A stretch of 64,000 nucleotides of DNA from Arenibacter palladensis (GTDB lineage: Bacteria > Bacteroidota > Bacteroidia > Flavobacteriales > Flavobacteriaceae): positions 248,001 to 312,000 of the forward strand of contig NZ_FQUX01000005.1 in NCBI RefSeq assembly GCF_900129275.1, written 5' to 3'. The notes below the pieces were generated by a model, which was not told the origin of the DNA, ran no database searches, and was given only the letters and a program-made list of their open reading frames with translations. How positions within the stretch are numbered: the first letter of the stretch is position 1; each line of letters begins with the position of its first letter. Positions 63,958 to 64,000 of the stretch are shown in pieces. Both the position numbers and the translations under genes were made by a program.

Positions 63958-64000
63958 CAAGCTTTGCTTGCTCTTTTTTTTATTCCGGTTATCGCAACCT

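Noticed and set aside
63958-63960. TTG start of the ketodeoxygalactonate kinase
   Set aside because: An ATG follows immediately; nothing supports the TTG.
1-64000. CRISPR arrays, tRNA or rRNA genes, integrases, complete insertion sequences
   Set aside because: Looked for repeated spacers, cloverleaf sequences, ribosomal motifs and transposase signatures; none seen.

Overview
The window is bacterial chromosomal DNA from a Bacteroidetes, most likely a marine flavobacterium. It is AT-rich. It carries four SusC/SusD outer-membrane uptake pairs, two ECF-sigma/FecR-type anti-sigma pairs feeding STN-domain SusC proteins, many signal-peptidase-II lipoproteins, formylglycine sulfatases and a protein with a type IX secretion (gliding-type, type B) C-terminal domain. 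No tRNA, rRNA, CRISPR array, intact insertion sequence or phage gene was seen. The content is almost entirely nutrient acquisition and catabolism, arranged as consecutive substrate modules.

Module 1 (1-11.4 kb, minus strand): ECF sigma, FecR, SusC, SusD, a terminator, then an ethanolamine-type APC permease, a glutamine-synthetase-like ligase and a truncated aldehyde dehydrogenase. The last three fit gamma-glutamylation-based use of ethanolamine or a similar amine. Module 2 (11.7-27.8 kb, minus strand): a nearly complete myo-inositol pathway (iolG, iolE-like, iolA, sodium symporter, iolD, iolC, iolB, iolJ), a LacI regulator and a SusCD pair. Two near-identical perfect palindromes, one before iolJ and one before susC, tie the genes into one predicted LacI regulon. 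Module 3 (29.4-43.3 kb, mostly plus strand): sialic acid uptake and breakdown, with SusCD (NanO/NanU-like), sialate lyase, AGE-type epimerase, lipoprotein sialidase, a phytanoyl-CoA-dioxygenase-like oxygenase, a FadR-type GntR regulator, a creatininase-family hydrolase and a mutarotase-symporter fusion protein. Four copies of a TATGT-N3-ACATA palindrome mark a predicted GntR regulon.

A short housekeeping-like stretch follows (43.4-46.5 kb): a lipid A-type acyltransferase, a coiled-coil protein, a 40-residue membrane protein and a PAP2 phosphatase. Module 4 (46.9-59.7 kb, minus strand) has ECF sigma, FecR, SusC, SusD, a Tat-exported PhoD-like phosphatase and two S1-type sulfatases, pointing to a sulfated and possibly phosphorylated substrate. 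The right end (59.8-64 kb) has a secreted beta-propeller lactonase, a T9SS-sorted protein and an overlapping aldolase/kinase pair of 2-keto-3-deoxy-galactonate type.

The least-described signals are non-coding. Both SusC genes that follow a FecR gene have, in the FecR-susC gap, an inverted repeat whose opposite strand reads as an intrinsic terminator. They also share a GTGGTTAA...TTAATCAC element. This matches the layout of antisense RNAs known from Bacteroides polysaccharide loci. The two SusC genes without FecR lack it. Product names rest on motif recognition and gene context by eye; no database search was run.
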